DNA of 50,235 bases from Cryptosporangium minutisporangium. GTDB taxonomy: Bacteria > Actinomycetota > Actinomycetes > Mycobacteriales > Cryptosporangiaceae. Both the position numbers and the translations under genes were made by a program. Under the pieces are notes generated by a model. That model ran no database searches. It saw nothing but the letters and a program-made list of their open reading frames with translations, and was not told the DNA's origin. Shown piece after piece: positions 14,870 to 22,629 of the stretch; position 1 is the stretch's first letter; every line of letters begins with the position of its first letter. The stretch spans positions 26,032 through 76,266 of the forward strand of contig NZ_BAAAYN010000024.1 in the NCBI RefSeq assembly GCF_039536245.1. The letters are read 5' to 3'.

Positions 14870-15577
14870 TCAGGGCAGGGGCGCGAGCGCGTACGGAACC
14901 GGCGGGCGTCCGGGCTGGACGACGAGCTCGGTACCGGGCGCACCGGTGTCCAGCGTCTGCTCGACGGCGGCGGCGACGTCCTCGGCGGTGAGCATCGGGA
15001 TGCCGGCCGCGCGGAAGCGGTCCCGGGCGCCCGCGGTCAGCGGCGTGTCGACCAGGCCCGGGCAGACGGCGGACAGCCGGACGTTCTCCCGGGACAGCGG
15101 TCCGGAGAGCGCGCGCACCAGGCCGATCACCGCGTGCTTGGTCATCGTGTAGATCGGGTCCTGCTCGACGCCGTGCAACGCGGCGAGCGACGCGGTGACC
15201 ACCACCGAGCCGCCACCGGCACGCCGCAGCACCGGCAGGGCCGCCCGGAGGCCGTACACGACCGAGTGCTGGTTGACACCGACGACGGCCTGGTACCGCT
15301 CGAGGTCGAGCGTCGCCGGGTCCTTGTCGACGGAGTTGACGCCGGCGTTGAGCACGAGCCGGTCCAGCCCGGCACCGGCCGCCGCGACCGCGCGCACCGA
15401 CACGTCGGGGTCGGTCAGGTTGCCGACCACCGCGGTGCCGCCGATCGACGCGGCGACCTGCTCCACCAGCGGGTTGCGGTCGACCAGGACGCAGCGCCTC
15501 CCGCCCGCGGCGAGCCGCCGGGCGACGGCCTCCCCGATCCCGCCCGCTGCCCCGGTGACGACCGCACCGTGCTCCAT
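14870..15577 (-). CDS. Short-chain dehydrogenase/reductase (SDR)
   Basis: The 235-residue protein is a classical SDR. The Rossmann dinucleotide motif VVTGAAGGIGEAVARRL lies at 6-22, LNAGVN at about 77-82, SLAALHG with the catalytic Ser at about 130, and YTMTKHAV supplies Tyr and Lys (about 143 and 147), followed by CPGLVDTPL. The acidic D after strand 2 (VLVDRN) suggests NAD(H) preference. The substrate is unknown. It is divergent from a TetR gene across a shared 26-bp palindrome that also provides its GGGAGG ribosome site, so it is very probably the TetR protein's regulated target. Confidence 0.92.
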   Translation of the reverse strand: MEHGAVVTGAAGGIGEAVARRLAAGGRRCVLVDRNPLVEQVAASIGGTAVVGNLTDPDVSVRAVAAAGAGLDRLVLNAGVNSVDKDPATLDLERYQAVVGVNQHSVVYGLRAALPVLRRAGGGSVVVTASLAALHGVEQDPIYTMTKHAVIGLVRALSGPLSRENVRLSAVCPGLVDTPLTAGARDRFRAAGIPMLTAEDVAAAVEQTLDTGAPGTELVVQPGRPPVPYALAPLP

Positions 15578-15582
15578 CGCGC

Positions 15583-15608
15583 CTCCCTACCTACATGTAG
15601 GTAGGGAG
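15583..15608. promoter_or_regulatory. Perfect 26-bp palindromic operator shared by SDR and TetR genes
   Basis: CTCCCTACCTACA at 15583-15595 is followed immediately by its exact reverse complement (15596-15608). The palindrome lies 5 bp from the SDR ATG and 6 bp from the TetR ATG. It contains a GGGAG ribosome-binding sequence for each gene, one per strand. Such symmetrical sites between a TetR gene and a divergent enzyme are its operator. The 37-bp intergenic gap leaves no room for ordinary non-overlapping promoters. Confidence 0.9.
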
Positions 15609-15614
15609 CATAGT

Positions 15615-16193
15615 ATGGCGCTCGTGAACGGCAAGCGGAACGAGATCCTCACCGTCGCGATGGAGATGCTGGCCGAGCGCGGCTACCGCGGAACGTCACT
15701 CAACGCCGTCGCCCATCGAGTCGGCCTGACCCGGCAGGGTGTCCTGCACTACTTCCCCAGCAAGGAAGCCCTGCTCAGCGCGATTCTGCAGCGCCGCGAG
15801 GAGCTCAGCCGCGAGCACCTGCTGGCTGGCCACGCCGAGGAGGACTGGCCGGCCCAACTGGCCGAGGTGGTGGCCCACGACCACGACGAGCCAGGGCTGG
15901 CCCGCGCGTACAGCGTCCTGATGGCCGAGAGCGTGACCGACGGGCACCCGGCCCAGGAGTACTTCCGTACGCACTACGCCGACGTCCGCGCCCGGATGAC
16001 CGAGGCGTTCGCCCGACGCTGGGGCGACCGCCTGCCCTCCGGCCTCACCCCCGCGCAGGCCGCGACCGCGGTCCTCGCCCTTCTCGACGGCATGCAGCAG
16101 CAGTGGCTGCTCGACCGGAGTCAGACCGGTCACCCCGACACGATGCGAGCCGTGCTCACCGTCCTCTTCGGCAGCTCCGGTCAGCCTGCGTAG
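15615..16193 (+). CDS. TetR/AcrR-family transcriptional repressor
   Basis: The 192-residue protein has the TetR N-terminal DNA-binding domain: NEILTVAMEMLAERGYRGTSLNAVAHRVGLTRQGVLHYFPSKEALL, with the HTH at about 27-46. An alpha-helical ligand domain follows, with an inserted HDHDEPG loop and a TetR_C-like end (ATAVLALLDGMQQQWLLD). ATG at 15615 lies 6 bp after the 26-bp palindrome. It probably represses itself and the SDR until an unknown ligand binds. The last 13 bp overlap the end of the TPR gene on the other strand. Confidence 0.92.
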   Translation: MALVNGKRNEILTVAMEMLAERGYRGTSLNAVAHRVGLTRQGVLHYFPSKEALLSAILQRREELSREHLLAGHAEEDWPAQLAEVVAHDHDEPGLARAYSVLMAESVTDGHPAQEYFRTHYADVRARMTEAFARRWGDRLPSGLTPAQAATAVLALLDGMQQQWLLDRSQTGHPDTMRAVLTVLFGSSGQPA

Positions 16194-16492
16194 TGCGGTT
16201 CGGTGAGCCGGCGGCGGAACTCCGCGTGCGCGGTCTGGACGACGTCGTTGAGCCGCTCGAGCTCGGTCTCGGTCGGTTCCCGGCGGAGACCGACGTCGAT
16301 CTTGAATTCGCCCTGCACGATCGTCACGTCGAGGCGGTCCAGCAGATCCGCGGGGAGCCTGGTCAGAACGAACTCGCGGAAGGCGTCGGCGATCGTGCCC
16401 GCCAGGTCGCCGCACCCGCAGGTCCGGCCCTCCAGTACCGCGCCGAGGTGGCTGCGGCCGATGAGCGCGTCCGGGTGGACGGGGTTCAGCAC
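16181..16492 (-). pseudogene. Frameshifted C-terminal part of the TPR gene
   Basis: This frame reads on naturally from the TPR gene. At about 16552 the upstream frame switches from GLSSSTTVGW to an out-of-frame GRLAEARTVLEEGLSVLNPVHPD, which is a normal TPR helix. It continues through LIGRSHLGAVLEGRTCGCGDLAG, DAFREFVLTRLP and EFRRRLTEPHYAG to a stop at 16181. One missing base in the TCCTCC run near 16546-16552 accounts for it. If translated alone from an internal ATG it would give 103 residues, but it lacks a good start signal. The joined product would be about 491 residues. Confidence 0.6.
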
Positions 16493-16494
16493 GC

Positions 16495-17655
16495 TCAGGC
16501 CCTCCTCCAGGACCGTGCGGGCCTCCGCCAGCCGACCGTCGTGCTGGAGGACAGGCCCAGCGCGACACAGGCGCGCCCGACCATGTCGTGGTCTGCCCCG
16601 CGGCGGGCCTGGCTCACGGCCTCGCTCAGCCGGTGCTCAGCCGGGCCGGCGTGGCCGCCGTCCTTGAGCGCGAGACCCCAGTTGCGCAGCACCTGGCTGG
16701 TCAGCTCCGGACGGCCGATGCGCTCCGCTCGCGCGGACGTCGACGCGTACGTGTGCAGCGCCGCCTCGGCGTCCCCGGCTTCGTCCTGGGCCATCGCCAG
16801 GCCGAGCGCCGCCATCACCGCCTCTTCCTGACGGCCCTGGCGGTCGTAGGACGCGAGCACGCGTTCGATCGCCTCGACCCGCCCCGAAGGGTCACCGAGG
16901 ACACGGCCGAGGTTCGCCAGCGCGGCCAGGGCGTTGAGCGTCGCCTGGTGGTCGACGCCCAGCCGCTCCTCCAACGCGGCGACCAGGGAGGTGAGCAGGG
17001 GTTGGGCGGCCGGATCGTCGTCGTCCAGCAACTGGGTGACCGATCGTCCGATCTCCTCGACGACGTCGTCCGGCAGTTGGTGCCAGCCCACGAAGAGCGG
17101 CTCGCCGGTGCCGCCGGCGTGCACGATCACTGCGCGCAGCGCCAACGCGGAGGCGACCCGCTCGTGCCCGCTGTCCCACAGGTTGGCCACCGCCTCTTCG
17201 ATGACCTGCCGGGCACCCGGCACGTCGCCACGCTGCCGCAGCAGCGCCGCCAGCGGCTCGAGGCCGAACGCGTACCCCGGGTGCGCGCGGCCGTAGAACT
17301 CGAGCCGCTCCTCCACGCCCCGGCGTAACTCCGCCTCCGCCTCGTCGAGCCGTCCGGCTAGACGCAGCGCCGAGCCCAGATTGAGCCGGTAGGTCAGCTG
17401 GTCCTTTCGCGACTCGGTATCGCGCGGCGGCGCGGAGACCGCGTAGCGGTAGCACTCGATCGCGCGGGGAAGTTGATCGGCGTTGAGCAGCACCGTGCCG
17501 AGGTCACACTGGGCCGAAGCCCATTCCGGGCTGCCGGGGCCGGAACGGTCCGTGGCGGCCTGCAGTTCACGGGTCATCAGGTTCTCGGCGTCGCCGATCC
17601 GGCCTTCCCGCATCAGCGCGAAGGCCAGCTCGACCGGCGTGGGCGATGTCGTCAC
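16495..17655 (-). CDS. Tetratricopeptide-repeat protein, C terminus lost to a frameshift
   Basis: The 386-residue product is a string of TPR units. Examples are ALMREGRIGDAENLMTRELQAATD, SAQCDLGTVLLNADQLPRAIECYRYAV, YRLNLGSALRLAGRLDEAEAELRRGVEE, PLAALLRQRGDVPGARQVIEEAVANL, and later ALAALANLGRVLGDPSGRVEAIERVL and QVLRNWGLALKDGGHAGPAEHRLSEAV. It therefore serves protein-protein interaction; the partner is unknown. The last 17 residues (SSTTVGWRRPARSWRRA) do not look like TPR sequence and are the product of a 1-nt frameshift. The correct continuation lies in the adjacent frame down to 16181. ATG at 17655 starts MTTSPTPVELAFALMREG. Real mutation and sequencing error cannot be told apart here. 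Confidence 0.82.
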   Translation of the reverse strand: MTTSPTPVELAFALMREGRIGDAENLMTRELQAATDRSGPGSPEWASAQCDLGTVLLNADQLPRAIECYRYAVSAPPRDTESRKDQLTYRLNLGSALRLAGRLDEAEAELRRGVEERLEFYGRAHPGYAFGLEPLAALLRQRGDVPGARQVIEEAVANLWDSGHERVASALALRAVIVHAGGTGEPLFVGWHQLPDDVVEEIGRSVTQLLDDDDPAAQPLLTSLVAALEERLGVDHQATLNALAALANLGRVLGDPSGRVEAIERVLASYDRQGRQEEAVMAALGLAMAQDEAGDAEAALHTYASTSARAERIGRPELTSQVLRNWGLALKDGGHAGPAEHRLSEAVSQARRGADHDMVGRACVALGLSSSTTVGWRRPARSWRRA

Positions 17656-17771
17656 GAGCCGCGAGTGTAGGGGTCGCCGAGGCCGGCCGGGCTCGCGCGC
17701 CCTGACTCGGGGTCGAGCGGTCCCTCGGCTACGGTCGGCCCTCCGTGACCCCGGCGAAGCGGAGTTGATCG

Positions 17772-18302
17772 ATGACCGACCGAGCCGTCCCGATCGGACG
17801 AGATCCTTGGCGCGGTGGTGCCGTGGCCAGAATCGACCGGGCTGCCGAACCAGTGAACCTTCCCTCGGACGCAGTGGACGTCCTCGCCTCCGTCGGGGTT
17901 CCGGCGGCGATCGAGGGCATGTTCCACCTCGCCGGAGCGCCGTTGCTCTCCGGCGTCACCGTGGACGGTGCGGACTACTACCACCTCGGGCGGGACGAGG
18001 TCGACTTCGCCGGGGCCTACCTGGTCCGCCGCGGCGACGGCGAGGTGTGGCACGTCTCCGTGGACGGTTCGGAGACGGTGTTCGTCAACTCGACGGTTCC
18101 GCTGTTCCTGGTCTTCCTCGAACGGTGGCTCGGTTTCCTCGAGGACTTCCGGGCTGTGGACGACAAGCAGGCGATCCGGCACGGGAAGAAGCTGCGGAAG
18201 GAGCTGCGGAAGCTCGATCCGCGAGCGTTCCGCGGCGACGAAACGTGGTGGGGATTCGTCTTCGAGGAGGTAGCCGACGGAATTCGACTGCCGGGTGACT
18301 GA
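17772..18302 (+). CDS. SUKH-4-like immunity protein
   Basis: The 176-residue protein resembles the SUKH-4 branch of the SUKH immunity superfamily. It has a central GADYYHLGRDEVDFAGAYLVRRGDGEVWHVSVDGSETVFVNSTVPLFLVFLERW, that is, a strand carrying the bound-state D-G turn followed by the VNS...FL helix typical of the fold, and an aromatic WWGFVFEEVADGI end. Such proteins neutralise nuclease or deaminase toxins of polymorphic secretion systems. No toxin gene is adjacent, so it may be an orphan immunity gene acquired against competitors. A TACGGT -10-like hexamer at 17730 and a GAAGCGGAG site precede ATG at 17772. Family assignment is from motif shape only. Confidence 0.62.
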   Translation: MTDRAVPIGRDPWRGGAVARIDRAAEPVNLPSDAVDVLASVGVPAAIEGMFHLAGAPLLSGVTVDGADYYHLGRDEVDFAGAYLVRRGDGEVWHVSVDGSETVFVNSTVPLFLVFLERWLGFLEDFRAVDDKQAIRHGKKLRKELRKLDPRAFRGDETWWGFVFEEVADGIRLPGD

Positions 18303-18348
18303 CGCCGCCGCCCTCGGCCCGCTGCGGGCTCACGATTCCGGCGCGATA

Positions 18349-18372
18349 CCGAAAGCAATACTGTAGCTTCGG
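18349..18372 (+). promoter_or_regulatory. Candidate promoter/operator dyad of the aldehyde dehydrogenase gene
   Basis: CCGAAAGC at 18349-18356 and GCTTCGG at 18366-18372 form an imperfect dyad (one bulged base) around TACTGT (18359-18364), a TANNNT -10-like hexamer about 76 bp before the start codon. The arrangement suggests a repressor site over the -10. No other structure was seen in this 138-bp gap apart from a 7-bp hairpin at 18393-18412 in the leader. Confidence 0.3.
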
Positions 18373-18440
18373 CTGCATCTGATGGCTCTCCCGCGGGCGG
18401 GGCGACGCCCGCCGTCGATGACGACGAAGGGAAGTTCGCG

Positions 18441-19928
18441 ATGACGACCGTGCACAGCGACAGCGGTGTGCTCGCCGGGGACGAGCGGATGCTCATCGAC
18501 GGCGAATTACAGCTCACCGGTAGCGGTGCGATGTTCGACGTGATCAACCCGGCGACCGAGGAGGTCGCCGGCCGGGCCACCGACGGCACGACCGACGACA
18601 TGGCACGCGCCGTCGGCGCCGCACGACGGGCGTTCGACACCACCGACTGGTCCCGGGACGTCGAGTTCCGCTACCACTGTCTGACCCAGCTGCACGCCGC
18701 CCTCGAGCGCAACACCGAACGGCTGCGGAGGGTCATCGTCACCGAGGTCGGGTGCCCGATCAGCCTCACCGGGAGCCAGGTCGACAGCCCGGTCGAGGAG
18801 GTCGCCCACTGGGCGGAGGTCGGGCGGTCGTTCGAGTACCTGCAGGACACCGGCGTCCACGACTCGCAGGCCGGGCCGTCCCGCCGCCTGATCCACTACG
18901 ACGCGGTCGGCGTCGTCGGAGCGATCACCCCCTGGAACGTGCCGCTGTACCTCAACATCGCGGAGACGACGCCCGCGCTGATGGCCGGCAACACCGTCGT
19001 GCTCAAGCCCGCGCAGCTCACCCCGTGGGCGGGGAGCGAACTGGGCCGCATCGTCGCCGAGGAGACCGACATCCCGCCCGGCGTGTTCAACGTCGTGGTC
19101 TCGAACGCGAACGAGGTCGGCGCGGCGCTCTCGGCCGACCCGCGGGTCGACATGATCACGTTCACCGGCTCCACCGCCACCGGGCGCGCGATCCTCGCTG
19201 CCGGAGCGCCGACCGTGAAGAAGACGCTGCTCGAACTCGGCGGGAAGTCCGCGCACATCGTGCTGGACGACGCCGACCTCACCGCGGCGCTGCCGATGGC
19301 CGCGATGCTGGCCTGCATCATGTCCGGCCAGAGCTGTGTGCTGCCGAGCCGGATCCTGCTCCCGCGCTCCCGCTACGACGAGGGCCTGGCGATTCTGCAG
19401 GCCACGATGGAGGGTTTCCCGGTCGGTGACCCCTGGGCCACGCAGAACCTCCAGGGTCCGCAGATCAGCAAGGGCCAGCAGGACAAGGTGCTCGGGCTCA
19501 TCGCCGACGGGGTGGCGTCGGGTGCGCGGCTGGTGACCGGCGGCGGGATCCCCGAGGGCCTGGAGAAGGGGTACTACGTCCAGCCGACGCTGCTGGCCGA
19601 CGTCGACCCCGACTCGCGCGTCGCTCAGGAGGAGATCTTCGGGCCGGTGCTGTGCGTGATCCCCTACGACACCCAGGACGAGGCGATCGCGATCGCGAAC
19701 AACTCGATCTACGGCCTGTCCGGGCAGGTCAGCAGCGCCGACGAGGACCGGGCGCTGCAGGTCGCGCTGCGGCTGCGCACCGGGAGCGCGAACATCAACG
19801 GCGGTCAGCACTTCGGGCTGACCAGCCCGTTCGGCGGCACCAAGCAGAGCGGGCTGGGCCGCCGCAACGGCCTCCACGGCTTCGAGGAGTACCTCGAGAT
19901 CAAGACGCTCGGTCTGCCGCCGGCCTGA
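18441..19928 (+). CDS. NAD(P)-dependent aldehyde dehydrogenase
   Basis: The 495-residue protein has the full length of the ALDH superfamily. Motifs in order are GAITPWNVPLYLNI and the cofactor-site Lys in VVLKPAQLTPW, then FTGSTATGRAI (Rossmann turn). LLELGGKSAHIVLDDADL carries the general base Glu (about 261), SGQSCVLPSRIL the catalytic Cys (about 295), and QEEIFGPVLCVI the cofactor-ribose Glu, before the closing FGGTKQSGLGRRNG. It oxidises an aldehyde to the acid; substrate is not evident, though the group resembles enzymes of xenobiotic and terpenoid-aldehyde breakdown. GAAGGGAAG precedes ATG at 18441. It is monocistronic and ends at the strong bidirectional terminator before narK. Confidence 0.95.
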   Translation: MTTVHSDSGVLAGDERMLIDGELQLTGSGAMFDVINPATEEVAGRATDGTTDDMARAVGAARRAFDTTDWSRDVEFRYHCLTQLHAALERNTERLRRVIVTEVGCPISLTGSQVDSPVEEVAHWAEVGRSFEYLQDTGVHDSQAGPSRRLIHYDAVGVVGAITPWNVPLYLNIAETTPALMAGNTVVLKPAQLTPWAGSELGRIVAEETDIPPGVFNVVVSNANEVGAALSADPRVDMITFTGSTATGRAILAAGAPTVKKTLLELGGKSAHIVLDDADLTAALPMAAMLACIMSGQSCVLPSRILLPRSRYDEGLAILQATMEGFPVGDPWATQNLQGPQISKGQQDKVLGLIADGVASGARLVTGGGIPEGLEKGYYVQPTLLADVDPDSRVAQEEIFGPVLCVIPYDTQDEAIAIANNSIYGLSGQVSSADEDRALQVALRLRTGSANINGGQHFGLTSPFGGTKQSGLGRRNGLHGFEEYLEIKTLGLPPA

Positions 19929-19933
19929 CGTCG

Positions 19934-19975
19934 CGAGCGTCGGAGGGGCCCGCCAACGGGCACCTCCGACGCTCG
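19934..19975. terminator. Bidirectional terminator between ALDH and narK genes
   Basis: CGAGCGTCGGAGG (19934-19946) pairs perfectly with 19963-19975. Inside it GCCCG/CGGGC (19948-19952 and 19957-19961) pairs around the loop CCAA, with a single G-A mismatch between the stems: 18 bp in all. It lies between two convergent stop codons (19928 and 19985) and can serve both. Confidence 0.9.
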
Positions 19976-19984
19976 GCTCATTTC

Positions 19985-21211
19985 TCAGCCGGTGCGGTGG
20001 CTCGGAACCGGCGCCGGGCGCATCGCCAGCTGCGTGTAGACGGCGGCGACCAGCGCGGTGATCGCGAGCAGCGCCAGCCCCGGCTTGTAGTTGCCCACCC
20101 ATCCGTAGATCGCGCCCATCACCAACGGCGGAGCGAACCCGCCGAGGCCACCCGCCGCTCCGACGATGCCGGTGACCGAGCCGACGGTGCCGGGTGGGGC
20201 GACCAGCGCCACGAGGGCGAAGACGGCCCCGGAGGCGGCGCCGAGCGCGGCGGCCATCGCGAGGAACGCGACGGTGCCGAGCGGTGCGAGCGGCCGCTCC
20301 AGCGCGGAGATGCCGGCGAAGACCGCCACGACCACGAAGCACGCGACCAGCACGCGGACCGGGTGCAGGCGATCGGAGAGCCACCCGCCCACCGGCCGCA
20401 TCGCGACGGCCAGCACGACGAACCCGGCGGTGCGGATCGCCGCGTCACCCGGGCTCAGGTCGTGCGCGTCCTTGAGGTAGGTGGGCAGGTAGACGCTGAA
20501 CGCGACGAAGCCGCCGAAGCCGACCGCGTAGAGGAACGACAGCTGCAGGGTGACCGGGAGCCGGAAGGTGTTCCAGGCGCGCCGGACCGCGCTGCCCTGC
20601 GGGATCTGCCGGTTCGGGGCGTCGCGGAGCACCAGGTAGGCCACGACGGCGTAGATCGCGAGCGCGATCGCGACGAGCGTGAACGGGAACGTGAGCCCGA
20701 CGGCGTCCTTCAGCGCCACGGTGGTGAACGCGGAGATCGCGGTTCCGCCCATGCCGATGCCGAAGATCCCGAGCGCTGTGCCGCGCTTCTCCGCCGGGAA
20801 CCAGGCGTTGACCAGCGGGACGCCGACCGCGAACGTCGTGCCGCCGAGGCCCAGTGCGGTGCCGCCGATCAGCATCAACGTCAGCGAATCCGTCGCGACG
20901 TAGCCGACGAACAGCACCGGGATGATCGTCAGCGCAGAGATCAGCGGGAACATCGTGCGGGCGCCGAATCGGTCGGTGAGCGCACCGACCGGGATCCGCC
21001 CCAGCGACCCGACGACCACCGGGACGGCGACGAGCAGCGACTTCTGCATCGCGGACAGCTGCAGATGACCGGCGAAGAAACTACCGAGCGGGCTGATCAG
21101 GGCCCAGGCCCAGAAGTTGATCGTGAACCCGATGGTGGCGACCGCGAGCATCGTCCAGGCCTGCCGGGGCACGGCCGGGGCGACTCGGTCGGCGGTGTGT
21201 GTTCTGGCCAC
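19985..21211 (-). CDS. narK: Nitrate/nitrite transporter NarK
   Basis: The 408-residue, 12-span major facilitator protein belongs to the nitrate/nitrite porter family. Diagnostic elements are FTINFWAWALISPLGSFF in span 1, RIPVGALTDRFGAR, a first nitrate-signature-like GLGGTTFAVGVPLVNAWFPAEKRGTALGIFG (G-rich helix), and GAAGGLGGFAPPLVMGAIYG (second signature). It brings nitrate in and, in exchange, exports nitrite for the cytoplasmic-facing NarG. It is the last gene of hmp-narGHJI-narK, 30 bp after narI, and ends at a strong hairpin. The 408-residue size matches NarK-type single transporters, not NarK1-NarK2 fusions. Confidence 0.94.
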   Translation of the reverse strand: MARTHTADRVAPAVPRQAWTMLAVATIGFTINFWAWALISPLGSFFAGHLQLSAMQKSLLVAVPVVVGSLGRIPVGALTDRFGARTMFPLISALTIIPVLFVGYVATDSLTLMLIGGTALGLGGTTFAVGVPLVNAWFPAEKRGTALGIFGIGMGGTAISAFTTVALKDAVGLTFPFTLVAIALAIYAVVAYLVLRDAPNRQIPQGSAVRRAWNTFRLPVTLQLSFLYAVGFGGFVAFSVYLPTYLKDAHDLSPGDAAIRTAGFVVLAVAMRPVGGWLSDRLHPVRVLVACFVVVAVFAGISALERPLAPLGTVAFLAMAAALGAASGAVFALVALVAPPGTVGSVTGIVGAAGGLGGFAPPLVMGAIYGWVGNYKPGLALLAITALVAAVYTQLAMRPAPVPSHRTG

Positions 21212-21241
21212 GGTGGCCTCTCCTCTCGATCCGGCCGACGG

Positions 21242-21973
21242 TCAGCGGCGGGGCGGCCCGACGCGCTCCCAGCCCCGCGCGTTGGCGCGGTTTCCGAGCT
21301 GGGGCGTCCGGCTGCGGTAGACGATGTAGGGCCGGGTGAAGTAGCCGATCGGGGCGCTGAAGACGTGGACGAGCCGGGTGAACGGCCAGATCGCGAACAG
21401 CGCGCAGGCCGACAGCGCGTGCAGCTGGTAGCCGAGCCCCGCGTCGGCCATCAGCTCCGGCTCCGGCCGGAAGTAGAACAGGCTCCGGAACCAGGGCGAG
21501 ACGCTCTCCCGGTAGTCGGAGGCCTGGCCGATGACGTTGCCCAGCACCGTGTTGCTCAGCCCGAACACGATCGTCGCGGTGAGCACGACGTACATCAGCT
21601 TGTCGTTCCGCGTGGTGGCCGAGAACACCGGTCCGACCGTGCGGCGACGGTAGATGAGGATCGTGAGCCCGGCGAGCGTGCAGAACCCCGCTACGGCGCC
21701 GGTGGTGACCGCGATGACGTGGTAGGCGTGCTCGCTGATCCCGACCGCGTCGGTCCAGGACGACGGGATCGCCAGCCCGATGACGTGGCCGCCGAGCGCG
21801 GCCAGGATGCCGAAGTGGAAGAGCGGACTCCCCCACCGCAGCAGCCGGCGCTCGTAGAGCTGCGTCGAGCGGGTCGTCCAGCCGAACTTGTCGTAGCGGT
21901 AGCGCCAGTAGTGACCGACGACGAAGACCGCGAACGCGATGTACGGGACGATCACCCAGAGGAAAATGGTCAT
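21242..21973 (-). CDS. narI: Respiratory nitrate reductase gamma subunit (cytochrome b) NarI
   Basis: The 243-residue membrane protein has five spans and carries the two b-type hemes that pass electrons from menaquinol to NarH. Candidate heme ligands are the His pair in the second-span region (SPLFHFG and GGHVIGL) and the pair in the fifth (YQLHALSA and RLVHVFSAP). It begins with MTIFLWVIVPYIAFAVFVVGHYWRYRYDKFGWTTRSTQLYE, the usual NarI opening. ATG at 21973 overlaps the narJ stop as ATGA. Confidence 0.95.
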   Translation of the reverse strand: MTIFLWVIVPYIAFAVFVVGHYWRYRYDKFGWTTRSTQLYERRLLRWGSPLFHFGILAALGGHVIGLAIPSSWTDAVGISEHAYHVIAVTTGAVAGFCTLAGLTILIYRRRTVGPVFSATTRNDKLMYVVLTATIVFGLSNTVLGNVIGQASDYRESVSPWFRSLFYFRPEPELMADAGLGYQLHALSACALFAIWPFTRLVHVFSAPIGYFTRPYIVYRSRTPQLGNRANARGWERVGPPRR

Positions 21974-22629
21974 ACCGGCACTCCTGGGATGTACTCAGGC
22001 GGCGCGAACGGTGCCGTGCCGTAGGGATCCAGACCGACCTCTTCGGTGGGCGGCCCGGTGCGGGCGAGCCGGAGCGCCGCCTCGCGATCGGCGGCCTCGA
22101 CCGGCGGCAGCGTGACGCAGACCGCGTGCAGCACGTCGGCGTAGGGCGAGCGCTGCTCCTCCAGCGCCAGCCGGATGAGCTCAACCGCCGCCCGGTGCTC
22201 CTGCAGCAGCGTCTCGGCCCGGACCGCGTCCCCGGTGGCGGCGAACTCCAGGACCACGCAGAGGTGGTCGGGCAGCTCGGCCGCGCCGAGCACCAGGCCG
22301 GCCCGGGTGTAGAGGTGCTTGAACCGCAGCAGGGCCATGCCGCGCTTGCGGGTGTCGCCGTACCGGTAATACGTCAGGTACAGGCAGGAGCGGCGGCGCA
22401 GGTCGAACGTCTGGACGTAGGCGGCCTGCTGCGCTTCCAGCGGCGTCGCCTCGACGTGGTCGATCATTCGCCGCAGCGGGTCGGCCAGCCGATCCGGGAG
22501 CGGGTCGACCGCCGCGGTCAGCAACGGGAGCCGGGCGATGAGCTGCTCGTCGGGGTAGTCCAGCAGCAGTGAGGCGACCTGTCGGGCGGTCGCCGCATCC
22601 GCGCGCGCCACCGCACTCCGGCGCTTCAC
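21970..22629 (-). CDS. narJ: Nitrate reductase molybdenum-cofactor assembly chaperone NarJ
   Basis: The 219-residue all-helical TorD/NarJ-family chaperone holds apo-NarG until the molybdopterin cofactor is inserted, and is not part of the final enzyme. The motif FDLRRRSCLYLTYYRYGDTRKRGMALLRFKHLY is the NarJ hallmark, and AELPDHLCVVLEF is typical. It is translationally coupled on both sides: its start overlaps the narH stop (ATGA at 22626-22629) and its stop overlaps narI. Confidence 0.95.
   Translation of the reverse strand: MKRRSAVARADAATARQVASLLLDYPDEQLIARLPLLTAAVDPLPDRLADPLRRMIDHVEATPLEAQQAAYVQTFDLRRRSCLYLTYYRYGDTRKRGMALLRFKHLYTRAGLVLGAAELPDHLCVVLEFAATGDAVRAETLLQEHRAAVELIRLALEEQRSPYADVLHAVCVTLPPVEAADREAALRLARTGPPTEEVGLDPYGTAPFAPPEYIPGVPV

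Noticed and set aside
19652-22024. 790-residue plus-strand open frame opposite narK and narI
   Set aside because: Antisense shadow of nar genes with strong family motifs; composition is Arg/Asp/Gln-rich and no motif was seen.
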